Source: Ralstonia sp. A12 (GTDB taxonomy: Bacteria; Pseudomonadota; Gammaproteobacteria; Burkholderiales; Burkholderiaceae). Taken from it: a stretch of 64,000 nucleotides of DNA. Positions 36,747-46,072 of the stretch are shown piece by piece (the first letter of the stretch is position 1; each line of letters starts with the position of its first letter). A model generated the notes under the pieces. The model did not search any database. It saw only the letters and a list, made by a program, of their open reading frames with translations, and was not told where the DNA came from. The stretch covers positions 62,001 to 126,000 of the forward strand of contig NZ_JSZO01000006.1 in NCBI RefSeq assembly GCF_000801955.1. Reading direction: 5' to 3'. The position numbers and the translations under genes were made by a program.

Positions 36747-38152
36747 GCACGCGCCTTCTTTTCACGATATAGCTCACGGAATGTCTTGCCGGCGGGGGCC
36801 GGCATGTCTCGCGTATCGGTCCAGCCTTTGCCGACCGGCAGCGAATGGATCAGTTTCTTGTCGCCGCCCATCCAGCGCAGCACCCGTGCCGCGACCCACG
36901 TGCCTGCCGAATACAGCGCCGGGCGCCGTGCCACGAAGCCCCACACGCGCAAGCCAAGACGCTCGGATTGCGGACGCAGCTCGCGCTCCATCTGCTTCTC
37001 GCGCAGTGTGCGCAATAAGTCCGACAGCGGGATCGACGCAGGGCAAACGCGATTACACTCGCCACAGAGCGTGGCGGCCTGCGGCAAATCCAGCGCATTG
37101 GACAAGCCCACGTAGCTCGGCGTCAGCACACTGCCCATCGGCCCCGGATACACCCAGCCATACGCATGGCCGCCGATCTTCTGGTAGACCGGGCAATGGT
37201 TCATACACGCGCCGCACCGGATACAGCGCAGCATCTCCTGGAACTCACCGCCGATCAGGCCGCTGCGGCCGCCATCGACGATCACGAAATACATATGCTC
37301 GGGGCCGTCTTTCTCGCCGGGGGCTCGCGGGCCGGTCAGTAGCGAGAAGTAATTCGAGATGGCCTGCCCCGTAGCCGAGCGCGGCAGCAGGCGCATGACG
37401 GTCGCCAAGTCTTCAAGCGTCGGCAGCACCTTCTCAATGCCTGTCACGGCAACGTGCACGCGCGGCATGATCGTACACATGCCTTCGTTGCCTTCATTGG
37501 TGACGACAGCCACCGAGCCTGTCTCGGCAATGATGAAGTTGCCGCCCGTCACGCCCATATCGGCCGACAGGAACTCGGGCCGCAGCACTTCGCGCGCCTC
37601 GCGCGTCATCTCGGGAATGTCGGTCAGACGCGGCTTGTTGTGCGTCTTGGCGAAGAGATCAGCAATCTCTTCCTTATCCTTGTGCACCACCGGCGCGATG
37701 ATGTGCGACGGCGGCTCGCTGTCGTTGATCTGGAGGATGTATTCGCCCAGGTCCGTTTCGATGCTCTGCACGCCCATCTCGCCGAGCACCTGGTTCAGGC
37801 GCATCTCCTCGGTCACCATCGACTTGCTCTTGATGACCTTCTTCACGTCGTGCTGGCGGGCGATCTCGGCTACCAGGCGTGCGGCATCGGCCGTGGTTTC
37901 AGCGAAGAGCACCTTGGCGCCACGGCGCGTGGCCTCTGCCTCGAACGTAGCAAGCCAGACATCGAGGTTCTCGAGCGCACGGTTGCGGCGCTCTTTCAGC
38001 GCTTCACGCGTGGCCGGGAAGTCGATTTCCTGAATGGCCGTTGCACGTGCGGTAACGAACTTGGTCGAGAGCTTGGTGAGGTTTTGCTGCAGGCGCTTGT
38101 CGGCGAGCTTCTGCCCGGCACGCGCCTTGAATTCCATGCTGCGGACTTGCAT
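36743..38152 (-). CDS. lutB: LutB/LldF-type iron-sulfur lactate oxidation protein
   Basis: 469-residue protein of the L-lactate utilisation complex. An N-terminal LUD (DUF162) domain with ADMGVTGGNFIIAETGSV is followed by two ferredoxin-type cluster motifs, CIRCGACMNHCPVY and CGECNRVCPAS. In the LutABC system LutB passes electrons in L-lactate oxidation to pyruvate. The start is ATG 38152 (MQVRSMEFK) with GGAGA upstream; the frame extends to 38356 without homology. lutA is 25 nt upstream. The expected lutC was not found nearby. Confidence 0.92.
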   Translation of the reverse strand: MQVRSMEFKARAGQKLADKRLQQNLTKLSTKFVTARATAIQEIDFPATREALKERRNRALENLDVWLATFEAEATRRGAKVLFAETTADAARLVAEIARQHDVKKVIKSKSMVTEEMRLNQVLGEMGVQSIETDLGEYILQINDSEPPSHIIAPVVHKDKEEIADLFAKTHNKPRLTDIPEMTREAREVLRPEFLSADMGVTGGNFIIAETGSVAVVTNEGNEGMCTIMPRVHVAVTGIEKVLPTLEDLATVMRLLPRSATGQAISNYFSLLTGPRAPGEKDGPEHMYFVIVDGGRSGLIGGEFQEMLRCIRCGACMNHCPVYQKIGGHAYGWVYPGPMGSVLTPSYVGLSNALDLPQAATLCGECNRVCPASIPLSDLLRTLREKQMERELRPQSERLGLRVWGFVARRPALYSAGTWVAARVLRWMGGDKKLIHSLPVGKGWTDTRDMPAPAGKTFRELYREKKARA

Positions 38153-38177
38153 GCGATTGCGTCTCCGTATTCTGTGC

Positions 38178-38903
38178 TCAGGCGTCGCCAGCGAGGACCT
38201 GCGCGATATGCAGCACGCGTGTGTGCGTGTCGCCGGTGCGGCGTAGACGACCTTCAATGTTGAGCATGCAGCCCACATCACCAAGCACCACGGCATCAGC
38301 ACCACTGGCCTTGATGTTGGCGCATTTCTCATCGGCGATGGCGGTGGAGATATCACCGTACTTGATCGAGAACGTGCCGCCGAAGCCGCAGCACGCCTCG
38401 CACGCCGGCATCTCTGTCAGCTGCACGCCAGGCAGTTTGCCGAGCAGCGCGCGCGGTTGCGCCTTCACACCCAGCTCGCGCAGGCCCGAGCATGAATCGT
38501 GATACGTGACATGGCCCTTGAACGCGGAATCAAGCGATTCGATGCGCGCGACGTTGACGAGGAAATCGGTCAGTTCATACACGCGGGGGGCTAGGCGCTC
38601 ATAGCGGCTGGCAAGCTCCGGATCATCGCGAAAGAGATCGGCGTAACCCTTGCGGATCATGCCGCCGCACGAGCCGGACGGGATGACCACGTAGTCGAAC
38701 TGCTCGAACTCCTTGAGCGTTTTTTCGGCCAGATCGCGCGCCAGCGGGCGATCGCCGGAGTTGTAGGCAGGCTGACCGCAGCATGTCTGGGCAGGCGGCA
38801 CCACCACGTCGTAACCGGCCTTTTCCAGCAGCTTGAGCACCGAAAAACCGATGTCAGGCCGCATCAGATCAACCAGGCAAGTGACGAACAGGCCTACGCG
38901 CAT
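38178..38903 (-). CDS. lutA: LutA/LldE-type iron-sulfur protein with two CCG domains
   Basis: 241-residue soluble protein with two cysteine-rich CCG modules: AQTCCGQPAYNSGD and the C-terminal CEACCGFGGTFSIKY, plus HDSCSGLRELG. The family (glycolate oxidase GlcF-like, LutA, HdrB-like) binds Fe-S clusters in lactate or heterodisulfide redox chemistry. First gene of the lut run; an IclR regulator is divergent 238 nt away. Confidence 0.93.
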   Translation of the reverse strand: MRVGLFVTCLVDLMRPDIGFSVLKLLEKAGYDVVVPPAQTCCGQPAYNSGDRPLARDLAEKTLKEFEQFDYVVIPSGSCGGMIRKGYADLFRDDPELASRYERLAPRVYELTDFLVNVARIESLDSAFKGHVTYHDSCSGLRELGVKAQPRALLGKLPGVQLTEMPACEACCGFGGTFSIKYGDISTAIADEKCANIKASGADAVVLGDVGCMLNIEGRLRRTGDTHTRVLHIAQVLAGDA

Positions 38904-39141
38904 GGGGAGTCTCGTGTGTTCTCGGAAGCCGCCATTATGCGCCCGACGCCCAGCCAGCGCGGGTTTTCAGGCATAGAACTTCTTCATGCCGCTCGTGAGT
39001 ATGCTTCACGATGCGCTCTCAAGCACAACGCAAGCACGACCGAGAATGCCCTCGAAAATACCCGGAATCATGCGTCGGGAGGGTGCGCATTTTCACATCG
39101 TGGGATAGAATTTTGCATCGCATCCGCAACCCCCTGCACCC
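38904..39141. promoter_or_regulatory. lutA / iclR divergent control region
   Basis: A 238-nt gap between divergent genes, expected to hold promoters for both and the IclR operator. I see an AT-rich stretch near 39085-39117, with GCATTTTCAC and GAATTTTGC, but no clear palindrome. Confidence 0.4.
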
Positions 39142-39939
39142 ATGGCAGAAGCAGACAAGGACCCCGGCAAGACGTCCATCCAGGTCATCGAACGCATGAT
39201 GATGCTGCTTGACGCACTGGCCGAACACGCCGACCCGGTCAGCCTGAAAGCGCTGTCCGCCAGCACGGGCCTGCACCCGTCCACCGCGCACCGCATCCTG
39301 AACGACATGGTGGCATGCCGCTTTGTCGATCGCTCCGACCCCGGCAGCTATCGCCTCGGCATGCGCCTGCTGGAACTCGGCAACCTGGTCAAAGCGCGCC
39401 TGTCGGTGCGTGAGGCCGCGCTGACACCTATGCGCGCGCTGCACCGCCTGACCGGCCAGACCGTCAACCTCTCCGTACGCCAGGGCGATGAGATCGTCTA
39501 CATCGAGCGCGCGTATTCCGAGCGCTCAGGCATGCAGGTCGTGCGTGCCATCGGCGGCCGTGCGCCGCTGCACCTGACGTCGGTCGGCAAGTTGTTCCTG
39601 GCAGCAGACGAGATCGGCCGCGTGCGAGCCTATGCCACGCGCACGGGCCTGTCTGGCCATACGCGCACATCGATCACCGATCTGCCCAAGCTTGAGCGTG
39701 AACTGAACTGGGTACGCACCAACGGCTACGCGCGCGACAACGAGGAGCTGGAACTCGGCGTACGTTGTATCGCTGCCGGCATCTATGATGATTCGCGCCG
39801 GCTGGTGGCGGGCTTGTCGCTATCCGCACCGGCAGACCGCCTGCAGGACAGCTGGCTCGACAACCTCAAGGACACCGCCCTGCAGATCTCCAAGGGCATG
39901 GGCTACACGTATGACGAGGAGCCCGTGCGCGCGGAATGA
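39142..39939 (+). CDS. IclR-family transcriptional regulator
   Basis: 265-residue regulator. The N-terminal winged helix (VIERMMMLLDALAEHADPVSLKALSASTGLHPSTAHRIL) is followed by the IclR effector-binding domain (GRAPLHLTSVGKLFLA; GYARDNEELELGVRCIAAGIYD). Divergent from lutA, so a lactate-related effector and control of the lut genes are the simplest inference, although such operons are more often controlled by GntR types. Confidence 0.92.
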   Translation: MAEADKDPGKTSIQVIERMMMLLDALAEHADPVSLKALSASTGLHPSTAHRILNDMVACRFVDRSDPGSYRLGMRLLELGNLVKARLSVREAALTPMRALHRLTGQTVNLSVRQGDEIVYIERAYSERSGMQVVRAIGGRAPLHLTSVGKLFLAADEIGRVRAYATRTGLSGHTRTSITDLPKLERELNWVRTNGYARDNEELELGVRCIAAGIYDDSRRLVAGLSLSAPADRLQDSWLDNLKDTALQISKGMGYTYDEEPVRAE

Positions 39940-39951
39940 GCGCCGGTTTTA

Positions 39952-39993
39952 CCCAACAAAAAAGCGCGTTCGATGACGCGCTTTTTTGTTGGG
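39952..39993. terminator. Bidirectional terminator between iclR and pbpG
   Basis: A perfect 17-bp stem (CCCAACAAAAAAGCGCG and its complement) around an 8-nt loop. T-runs lie on both strands, between convergent genes. Confidence 0.92.
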
Positions 39994-40008
39994 CGATCAG
40001 ACTGCGAC

Positions 40009-41202
40009 TCAGGCGCCGTGCTGCTCCGAAGCCAGCACCGTTGCCGGTTGTTGCGTCGATACCGGAACGTTGCGCAGCGGCGCAGCAGCTTGCGTGGCTG
40101 CCTCCACATGCGGATTGCGCTCCAGCCAATTGCGCACGCGCGTGGCATCCGCAAAGCGCGTCAGATTGCCTGCCGAATCCAGGAACACCATCACCACATT
40201 GCGGCCATGCACGTTGGCTTGCATCACGAGGCAGCGGCCTGCTTCGTTGATGAAGCCGGTCTTCTGCAGACCGATGTCCCATTCGCCGCCACGCACCAGG
40301 CGATTGGTATTCACGTAATGCAGCGTGCGGCCGTTCGCGTTGACGGTGTGCTCAGTGGTGGTCGTGAACTGGCGGATGGTCGGCACCTTGTACGCAGCGA
40401 TCACGATCTTGGCCAGATCCTGCGCGCTCGACACGTTGCTGCTCGACAGGCCATTCGAATCGACATAGTGCGTGTCGTTCATGCCCAGCTCGTGCGCCTT
40501 GCGGTTCATGGCGGCCACGAATGCCGGACGGCCACCCGGATAGCTGCGGCCCAGTGCCGACGCCGCACGGTTTTCCGACGACATCAGCGCCAGCAGCAGC
40601 AGGTCTTCACGCGTAAGCATCGTGCCGAAACGCAGACGCGAGCCGGTGTTGCGCTCGTAATCGCGATCGTCATCGGTAATCTCGAGCAGTTCGTCCATCG
40701 GCTGATGCGCGTCGGTCACAACCAGCGCGGTCATCAGTTTGGTGATCGAGGCGATCGGCAGCACTGCAGCCGAATTCTTCTGGAACAGCACTTCACCGGT
40801 GTTCTGATCCATCACCAGCGCGACCGACGAGCGCAGCGCCAGCGCATCCGGCGTGGCCCGCAGGCCCATTGCTTCGCCCAGCGTCGGGCTGGCCGGCACA
40901 AAGGCAGCACGCACCGGGCGAGCACCACGCTCAACCACGATCACGCGGCGTTTGCCCTTGACGGTGACAACCTTGCGGATTTTGGTGGTGGCAACGTCAT
41001 CGCTGCTCGCAGCCGCGACTTTGGCGCTGGCTTTCTTGCTGGTGACGGTCTTGCCTTTGGACTTGGCTTTCTTGCTGGCGGCAGGCTTTTTGTCGGCGGT
41101 GGCAGCATGGGCCACAGAGGCGACGGAAACGGCGGCGAGCGCGACGGTCATCAGCGAGGCTAGGCCGAGACGTCGGAAAAATGAGGATACAGACCGTGAC
41201 AT
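40009..41202 (-). CDS. pbpG: D-alanyl-D-alanine endopeptidase/carboxypeptidase (PbpG-like, S11)
   Basis: Penicillin-binding peptidase of the periplasm that trims or cuts peptidoglycan cross-links. 397 residues. A signal peptide (LMTVALAAVSVASVAHA) is followed by a long Lys/Ala-rich linker (to about residue 90) that may bind the wall or membrane. The S11 active site is seen in order: SxxK in PIASITKLM, SxN in SSENRAAS, KTG in GLQKTGFI. It has its own promoter candidate at 41233-41261. Confidence 0.93.
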   Translation of the reverse strand: MSRSVSSFFRRLGLASLMTVALAAVSVASVAHAATADKKPAASKKAKSKGKTVTSKKASAKVAAASSDDVATTKIRKVVTVKGKRRVIVVERGARPVRAAFVPASPTLGEAMGLRATPDALALRSSVALVMDQNTGEVLFQKNSAAVLPIASITKLMTALVVTDAHQPMDELLEITDDDRDYERNTGSRLRFGTMLTREDLLLLALMSSENRAASALGRSYPGGRPAFVAAMNRKAHELGMNDTHYVDSNGLSSSNVSSAQDLAKIVIAAYKVPTIRQFTTTTEHTVNANGRTLHYVNTNRLVRGGEWDIGLQKTGFINEAGRCLVMQANVHGRNVVMVFLDSAGNLTRFADATRVRNWLERNPHVEAATQAAAPLRNVPVSTQQPATVLASEQHGA

Positions 41203-41656
41203 GATTCGATCACCCGCGCGTGAGATGGCGCAAGTGTAGGCAAAAACAAAATTCTTAGCAAGATGAAGGACTTAGCTCACAGCCTTAAAGTTTGACCTCT
41301 GGAGCCTTATCATTCAGACATCATTTCGACGCAATTCCCTGCCAAGGCAAGCCACAATTTGCGAAGAAAGTTGCGCATAGGGCACTTTCTGAGTACCGCG
41401 TCAAAACGTATTGCGAAGGCCCCAGAGAGAGCACTTCATCCCGCTCGAATTCCCACCCGAATGGTGACAATCACGGTTTACAACGTCGTCCAACACTTCC
41501 TCACAATGCGCCCGCGCTCACACGCCGACTGCATGATGGAAGTCTAACGAAGCATCGCCTGATTCTGTTGACACAATTCAACGACTTTTCTGGTTCTATT
41601 TGCGCCTTGCGCGAAGATGTGCGCCGTAGCACGCAGGCGGCTGCGCGATAACGACG
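41203..41656. other. Intergenic region upstream of pbpG
   Basis: 454 nt without a believable gene. The pbpG-proximal end is AT-richer and holds the promoter. The rest has no repeats, hairpins with T-runs or similarity that I can identify. Confidence 0.5.
41233..41261 (-). promoter_or_regulatory. Candidate pbpG promoter
   Basis: On the minus strand TTGCTA (41261-41256), 17-nt spacer, TACACT (41238-41233). The start would be about 25 nt before the ATG. Confidence 0.5.
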
Positions 41657-42364
41657 TCAGTCGAAGAACCGAGTGAAGTCGGAGACAGGTGCGCGCTCGG
41701 TGATGAGCGTGTTTTCGATGGCGGACGGGTCTGCATACCCCATCGACATACCGCACACGACCATCTCGTCATCCGGTAACGCAAGATGCGCTTTGATGAC
41801 GCGATGGAATGGCGTGAACGCCGCTTGCGGACATGTATCGATACCGCGTGCGCGCGCCGCCACCATCACGGCTTCGAGGAACATGCCGTAGTCGAGCCAA
41901 CTGCCCTGCTCCATCACGCGATCGATGCTGAAGATGAGGCCGACGGGCGCATCGAAGAAACGGAAATTGCGCGCGTGCTGTGCGTGCATGCGCGCCTTCT
42001 CTGCGCGACCAATGCCGAGTAGACCGTATAAGTCCCAGCCCACCTTGCGACGGCGACTTTGATAGGGATCGATCCACGTGCGCGGATAGTACGGATACTC
42101 CTCGCGGTGCAGCGCATCGACCTCCGGATGGTCGAACGCTGCCAGCACGGATTCCGACAGGCGCGCCTTCGATTCGCCCGTCAGCACATAGACCTTCCAA
42201 GGCTGCGTATTGCTGCCCGACGGCGCGCGGCGTGCCACATCCAGAATCGCCTCGATGTCTTCACGCTCGACAGGCTTGGGCAGGAACGCGCGAATCGAGC
42301 GGCGCGACGTGATGGCCTGGTCGACGAGATCGACCTCGGTGGCGTTGGGGCGTCGATCACTCAT
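41657..42364 (-). CDS. Nitroreductase-family flavoprotein
   Basis: 235-residue FMN-dependent NAD(P)H oxidoreductase of the nitroreductase superfamily. The FMN-binding start RRSIRAFLPKPVEREDIEAIL and RAPSGSNTQPWK are typical, with VVCGMSMGYADP near the C-terminus. The physiological substrate is not readable. The start is ATG 42364 (MSDRRPNA). Follows the thioesterase by 15 nt and likely shares its transcript. Confidence 0.9.
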   Translation of the reverse strand: MSDRRPNATEVDLVDQAITSRRSIRAFLPKPVEREDIEAILDVARRAPSGSNTQPWKVYVLTGESKARLSESVLAAFDHPEVDALHREEYPYYPRTWIDPYQSRRRKVGWDLYGLLGIGRAEKARMHAQHARNFRFFDAPVGLIFSIDRVMEQGSWLDYGMFLEAVMVAARARGIDTCPQAAFTPFHRVIKAHLALPDDEMVVCGMSMGYADPSAIENTLITERAPVSDFTRFFD

Positions 42365-42379
42365 GGCGAGGCAGATCAC

Positions 42380-42823
<444 letters not shown>

Positions 42824-42882
42824 GCTGGCGTGCGCTCGGGAGATTGGAAAACTACGAGGATACGCCAGCCGGTTGTCGGCCG

Positions 42883-43800
42883 TTACTTGCGAATCACCAG
42901 CGCTACACCGCACGCGGCAATCACCATGCCCAGCGCGGCCAGCGGCGGAAAGCGCTCACCGAAGAGCGCCCAGGCCATCACTGCGGTCGTGGGCGGCGTC
43001 AGGTACAGCAGCGACGTCACCTTGGTCGCCGCGCCCTTGCGGATCAGCACGAACAGCAGCGAGATCGCACCGATGGACAGCGCCAGCACTGACCACACCA
43101 GTGAGCCGATCATCTGCGCCGTCCAGTGCACCTCGCGTGTCTCGAACAGAAACATGAACGGCAGACACAGCAGCGCCGACGCAGCAAACTGAATACACGC
43201 GCCCATGCGCAGGTCGAACACCGGGCAATGGCGCTTCTGATACAGCGTGCCAATGGTGATCGACAGCAACGCGCCCATACACAGCGCCAGCGTCGTCACA
43301 CCCACGCCTGCCAAGTGCAGTTTGTTCGCCACCACCAGCCCCACGCCGGCGATGCCGCACAGCAGGCCAAGCCACTGGCGCCCCGTCACGCGCTCGCCGC
43401 GCATCGACACATACAACGCCGTGAGGATCGGCTGCATGCCGACAATCAGCGCCGTCATGCCCGCCGGCATCCCCAGCTTCACAGCCGCCCAGACGCCGGC
43501 CAGATAGCCCCACTGCATCAGCACACCCGCCACGGCAAGGTGGCCGACGGCTGCCCAGTCGACATCTTTCGTGCCCGCGCGACGCGGCAACGGCACACGT
43601 GCCAATAACACGAGCGGTAGCAGGCACACCAGCACACCCACAAAGCGCAGGAAGAGGAAGGTGATCGGCTCGGCGTACGGCATCCCGTACTTGGCCACGA
43701 TGAAGCCCGTGCTCCAGATCAGTACGAACAACCACGGCATTGCGGCCACGAACAGGGAATCGCGGGCCTGCGCAGGCGCGGCGGAATACGCTTGGGTCAT
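42883..43800 (-). CDS. EamA/DMT-family transporter
   Basis: 305-residue inner-membrane protein with about ten hydrophobic segments and two EamA repeats (first from PWLFVLIWSTGFIVAKYG, second from ALCMGALLSITIGTLYQKR). Probably exports amino acids or metabolites, substrate unknown. Start is ATG 43800, overlapping the deacetylase stop in an ATGA at 43797-43800, so it is coupled to that gene. Confidence 0.9.
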   Translation of the reverse strand: MTQAYSAAPAQARDSLFVAAMPWLFVLIWSTGFIVAKYGMPYAEPITFLFLRFVGVLVCLLPLVLLARVPLPRRAGTKDVDWAAVGHLAVAGVLMQWGYLAGVWAAVKLGMPAGMTALIVGMQPILTALYVSMRGERVTGRQWLGLLCGIAGVGLVVANKLHLAGVGVTTLALCMGALLSITIGTLYQKRHCPVFDLRMGACIQFAASALLCLPFMFLFETREVHWTAQMIGSLVWSVLALSIGAISLLFVLIRKGAATKVTSLLYLTPPTTAVMAWALFGERFPPLAALGMVIAACGVALVIRK

Positions 43801-44759
43801 GCGGAAAGCTGGAGAGAGGTCGATGCGGCAGCAGCCTCGTCGCGTGCCGCCCAACGTTGTGCATGCCGGGCAGCCAGCGCAATGGTCTGCGCGTGGACGG
43901 CCACGGTGTCGTCGATGTTGTTGCCGTAGCCGCCCGCCATGGTAACGGCAATGGGAATGCGCCGCTGATACGCAAAATCGAACACCTGCTGGTCGCGCGC
44001 GGCCAACCCGGACATCGTCAGCTTGAGCCGGCCCAAACGATCACCTTCGTGCGGATCGGCGCCAGCCAAATAAATGATCAGGCTCGGCTTGAAGCGCCCC
44101 GCCAGGATATCGAGCGCACCGGTCAGCGCTTCCAGATAGTCGTGATCACCGCAGCCGTCATGCAGGCCAACGTCCAGGTCGGACGCTTCCTTGCGGAATG
44201 GGTAGTTCTTCTCACCGTGCACCGACAGCGTGAACACCGAGGCATCGTCACGCAGGATCGACGCGGTGCCGTTGCCCTGGTGTACGTCCAGATCAACGAT
44301 GGCGACGGGAAACTCGGCGGGCGCCCTGCCCGGCTGGCGCTGCATCCAACGTGAAGCGATGGCCGCGTCGTTGAAGACACAAAAGCCGGCGCCCTTATCC
44401 GCATAAGCGTGATGCGTGCCGCCTGCCAGGTTGACGGCAATGCCGTCTGCCATGGCGGCTGCACATGCCGCCATGGTGGCGCCTGCAGATCGGCGACTAC
44501 GCTCCACCATCTCCGGCGACCACGGGAAGCCGATCTCGCGCTGGCGTGCCGGATCAAGGTGGCCGGCGCTCACCGCCTCGACGTAATCAGGTGCGTGCGC
44601 CAGCAGCAAAGCCTGGTCATCGGCTCGCGGGGCTTCATGCATCTCCAACCCCGGTACCTCCGCCAGCACCCGCGCGCGCAGCTCACTGTATTTACGCATC
44701 GGAAACCGGTGGCCTGGGGGCAGCGGCAGCACAAAATGATCGGTGTAGAACGCCCGCAT
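43797..44759 (-). CDS. Histone-deacetylase-family zinc deacetylase
   Basis: 320-residue class II HDAC/AcuC/AphA-like amidohydrolase. Zinc ligands are seen in DLDVHQGNGT (Asp and His) and in LAGADPHEGDRLG (Asp). The catalytic His region is in GGTHHAYADKGAGFCVFND, and GGYG holds the Gly-Tyr of the active site. Bacterial members deacetylate acetyl-CoA synthetase, polyamines or small amides; which one is not evident. Translationally coupled to a transporter. Confidence 0.92.
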   Translation of the reverse strand: MRAFYTDHFVLPLPPGHRFPMRKYSELRARVLAEVPGLEMHEAPRADDQALLLAHAPDYVEAVSAGHLDPARQREIGFPWSPEMVERSRRSAGATMAACAAAMADGIAVNLAGGTHHAYADKGAGFCVFNDAAIASRWMQRQPGRAPAEFPVAIVDLDVHQGNGTASILRDDASVFTLSVHGEKNYPFRKEASDLDVGLHDGCGDHDYLEALTGALDILAGRFKPSLIIYLAGADPHEGDRLGRLKLTMSGLAARDQQVFDFAYQRRIPIAVTMAGGYGNNIDDTVAVHAQTIALAARHAQRWAARDEAAAASTSLQLSA

Positions 44760-44944
44760 GAGAGATCACAAATAATTGCAGCGCAACAGAATTGGCGAAC
44801 GGACGCATCCTAACCTAGGCTGCGACAGTATGTTTTTTGAGACGAAGTTGCCGCTAGAGCTAGCAAAGCAACTTCGACACGCACCACAAATGCGCATTCT
44901 TTTGCTACAAAAAGTTACGCCAAACGGTTTGCCGCGCAATTCCT

Positions 44945-44986
44945 GTGCATCAAAAATCAGCCAATTCTGATTTTTGTGCGATGCAC
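44945..44986. repeat. Imperfect inverted repeat upstream of the phaP promoter
   Basis: GTGCATCAAAAATCAG (44945-44960), loop CCAATT, then CTGATTTTTG (44967-44976), a TGCG insertion and ATGCAC (44981-44986). The right end coincides with the upstream TGCGATGCAC. Confidence 0.6.
44977..44986 (+). promoter_or_regulatory. Candidate PhaR site, upstream copy
   Basis: TGCGATGCAC 9 nt upstream of the -35 of phaP. Identical to the copy at 45033-45042. Confidence 0.55.
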
Positions 44987-44995
44987 AAAAGCTGC

Positions 44996-45024
44996 TTGAC
45001 ACTGGTTTGACGTTCAACAACAAT
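44996..45024 (+). promoter_or_regulatory. phaP promoter
   Basis: TTGACA (44996-45001), 17-nt spacer, AACAAT (45019-45024). The start is expected near 45031, giving a leader of about 130 nt. Hexamers are identical to those before phaC. Confidence 0.7.
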
Positions 45025-45032
45025 GGAATTGT

Positions 45033-45042
45033 TGCGATGCAC
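45033..45042 (+). promoter_or_regulatory. Candidate PhaR site at the phaP start
   Basis: TGCGATGCAC overlapping or just after the predicted transcription start. An operator here would block initiation. Confidence 0.55.
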
Positions 45043-45163
45043 CATCCATAAGCCATCGCGATGTCGCCTGGAAGGCCCGACGCAGACCGTCATGCTTTGT
45101 ACATCTGGGCGATCTAAATTTTGATTTTGATTCCCCCCGTCCACCTTGCATTGGAGAGACAAC

Positions 45164-45742
45164 ATGCTGACTCAGGAACAGATCGCTGCGGCGCACAAGG
45201 CCAACCTGGAAACCTTCTTTGGCCTGACCAACAAGGCTTTTGAAGGCGTCGAGAAACTGGTCGAACTGAACCTGCAAGTCGTCAAGGCTACCCTGGCCGA
45301 AAACGTCGAGCACGCCAAGAAGGCCCTGACCGCCAAAGACGCGCAAGAACTGCTGTCGGTGCAAACCGCTGCCGTTCAGCCGCTGGCTGAAAAGGTTCTG
45401 GCTTACAGCCGCCACCTGTACGAAATCGCTTCGGACACGCAAACCGAGTTCAGCAAGGCCGCTGAATCGCAAATCGCTGAAAACAGCCGCAAGCTGCAAG
45501 CGCTGGTCGACAACGTGTCGAAGAACGCCCCGGCTGGTTCGGAATCGGCTGTCGCCTTGGTGAAGTCGGCTCTGTCGGCTGCCAACAACGCCTACGACTC
45601 GGTGCAGAAGGCCACCAAGCAAGCTGTGGAACTGGCTGAAAGCAACTTCCACGCTGCTGCCAACGCTGCCAGCAAGGCAACCGCCCAGGCTTCGGCTCAA
45701 GCGCGTGCTGCCACCAGCAAGAAGACCACGACCGCGGCCTAA
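45164..45742 (+). CDS. phaP: Phasin (PHA granule protein)
   Basis: 192-residue amphipathic alpha-helical phasin that coats PHB granules. The N-terminus [35 protein letters not shown] is the family signature. The C-terminal 50 residues are Ala/Lys/Thr-rich ([19 protein letters not shown]). The start ATG 45164 has GGAGAG 5 nt upstream. Strongly Lys/Glu/Ala biased, highly expressed-looking codon use. Repression by PhaR is expected (see promoter entries). Confidence 0.96.
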   Translation: MLTQEQIAAAHKANLETFFGLTNKAFEGVEKLVELNLQVVKATLAENVEHAKKALTAKDAQELLSVQTAAVQPLAEKVLAYSRHLYEIASDTQTEFSKAAESQIAENSRKLQALVDNVSKNAPAGSESAVALVKSALSAANNAYDSVQKATKQAVELAESNFHAAANAASKATAQASAQARAATSKKTTTAA

Positions 45743-45762
45743 TCGGTCTTAGTTTTCTGCGC

Positions 45763-45793
45763 AAACGGGCCTCCTTCGGGAGGCCCGTTTTGT
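45763..45793 (+). terminator. Rho-independent terminator of phaP
   Basis: The stem AAACGGGCCTCC / GGAGGCCCGTTT with a TTCG tetraloop, then TTGTTTG. It lies 20 nt after the stop. Confidence 0.92.
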
Positions 45794-45794
45794 T

Positions 45795-45974
45795 TGTGCC
45801 GTCGAATCAATCTTCCAAACGCATCGTTTGCGTGTATTTTGCGCGGAACCGAAACACACGCCCGGCGGTCAATTCCACTGTGTTCGTTGGATTGCCTCCT
45901 CGGTACCGCCAGAGAAAACCTGTCCTCAGTGGTGATCAGTGGGTACCTTTGACCCGGCTTCGGCCGGGTTTTTT
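45795..45974 (+). ncRNA. Possible small RNA between two terminators
   Basis: About 180 nt lie between the phaP terminator and a second, complete terminator at 45952-45974, with no gene in between. The stretch has the paired GGTACC sites (near 45902 and 45942) and TGATCA, so it can fold. I see no clear promoter. It could instead be a read-through terminator. Confidence 0.3.
45952..45974 (+). terminator. Orphan strong terminator
   Basis: The stem ACCCGGC-TTCG-GCCGGGT followed by TTTTTT. It is not directly behind any gene. Confidence 0.88.
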
Positions 45975-46072
45975 GTGTGCACGCAAACCGTCACGGCGCT
46001 TCAAACTGCGAACTTTTGTGGGCGACCGGCGCTCCATCCTATATTGCGGATTACCACCCCAACCCTACGCCG

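Larger units (their letters stand above)
44760..45163. other. Deacetylase-phaP intergenic control region
   Basis: 404 nt with no gene. AT-rich for this genome. It carries the phaP promoter, two TGCGATGCAC repeats and a 16-nt inverted repeat (all listed separately). The first 180 nt show nothing further. Confidence 0.55.
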
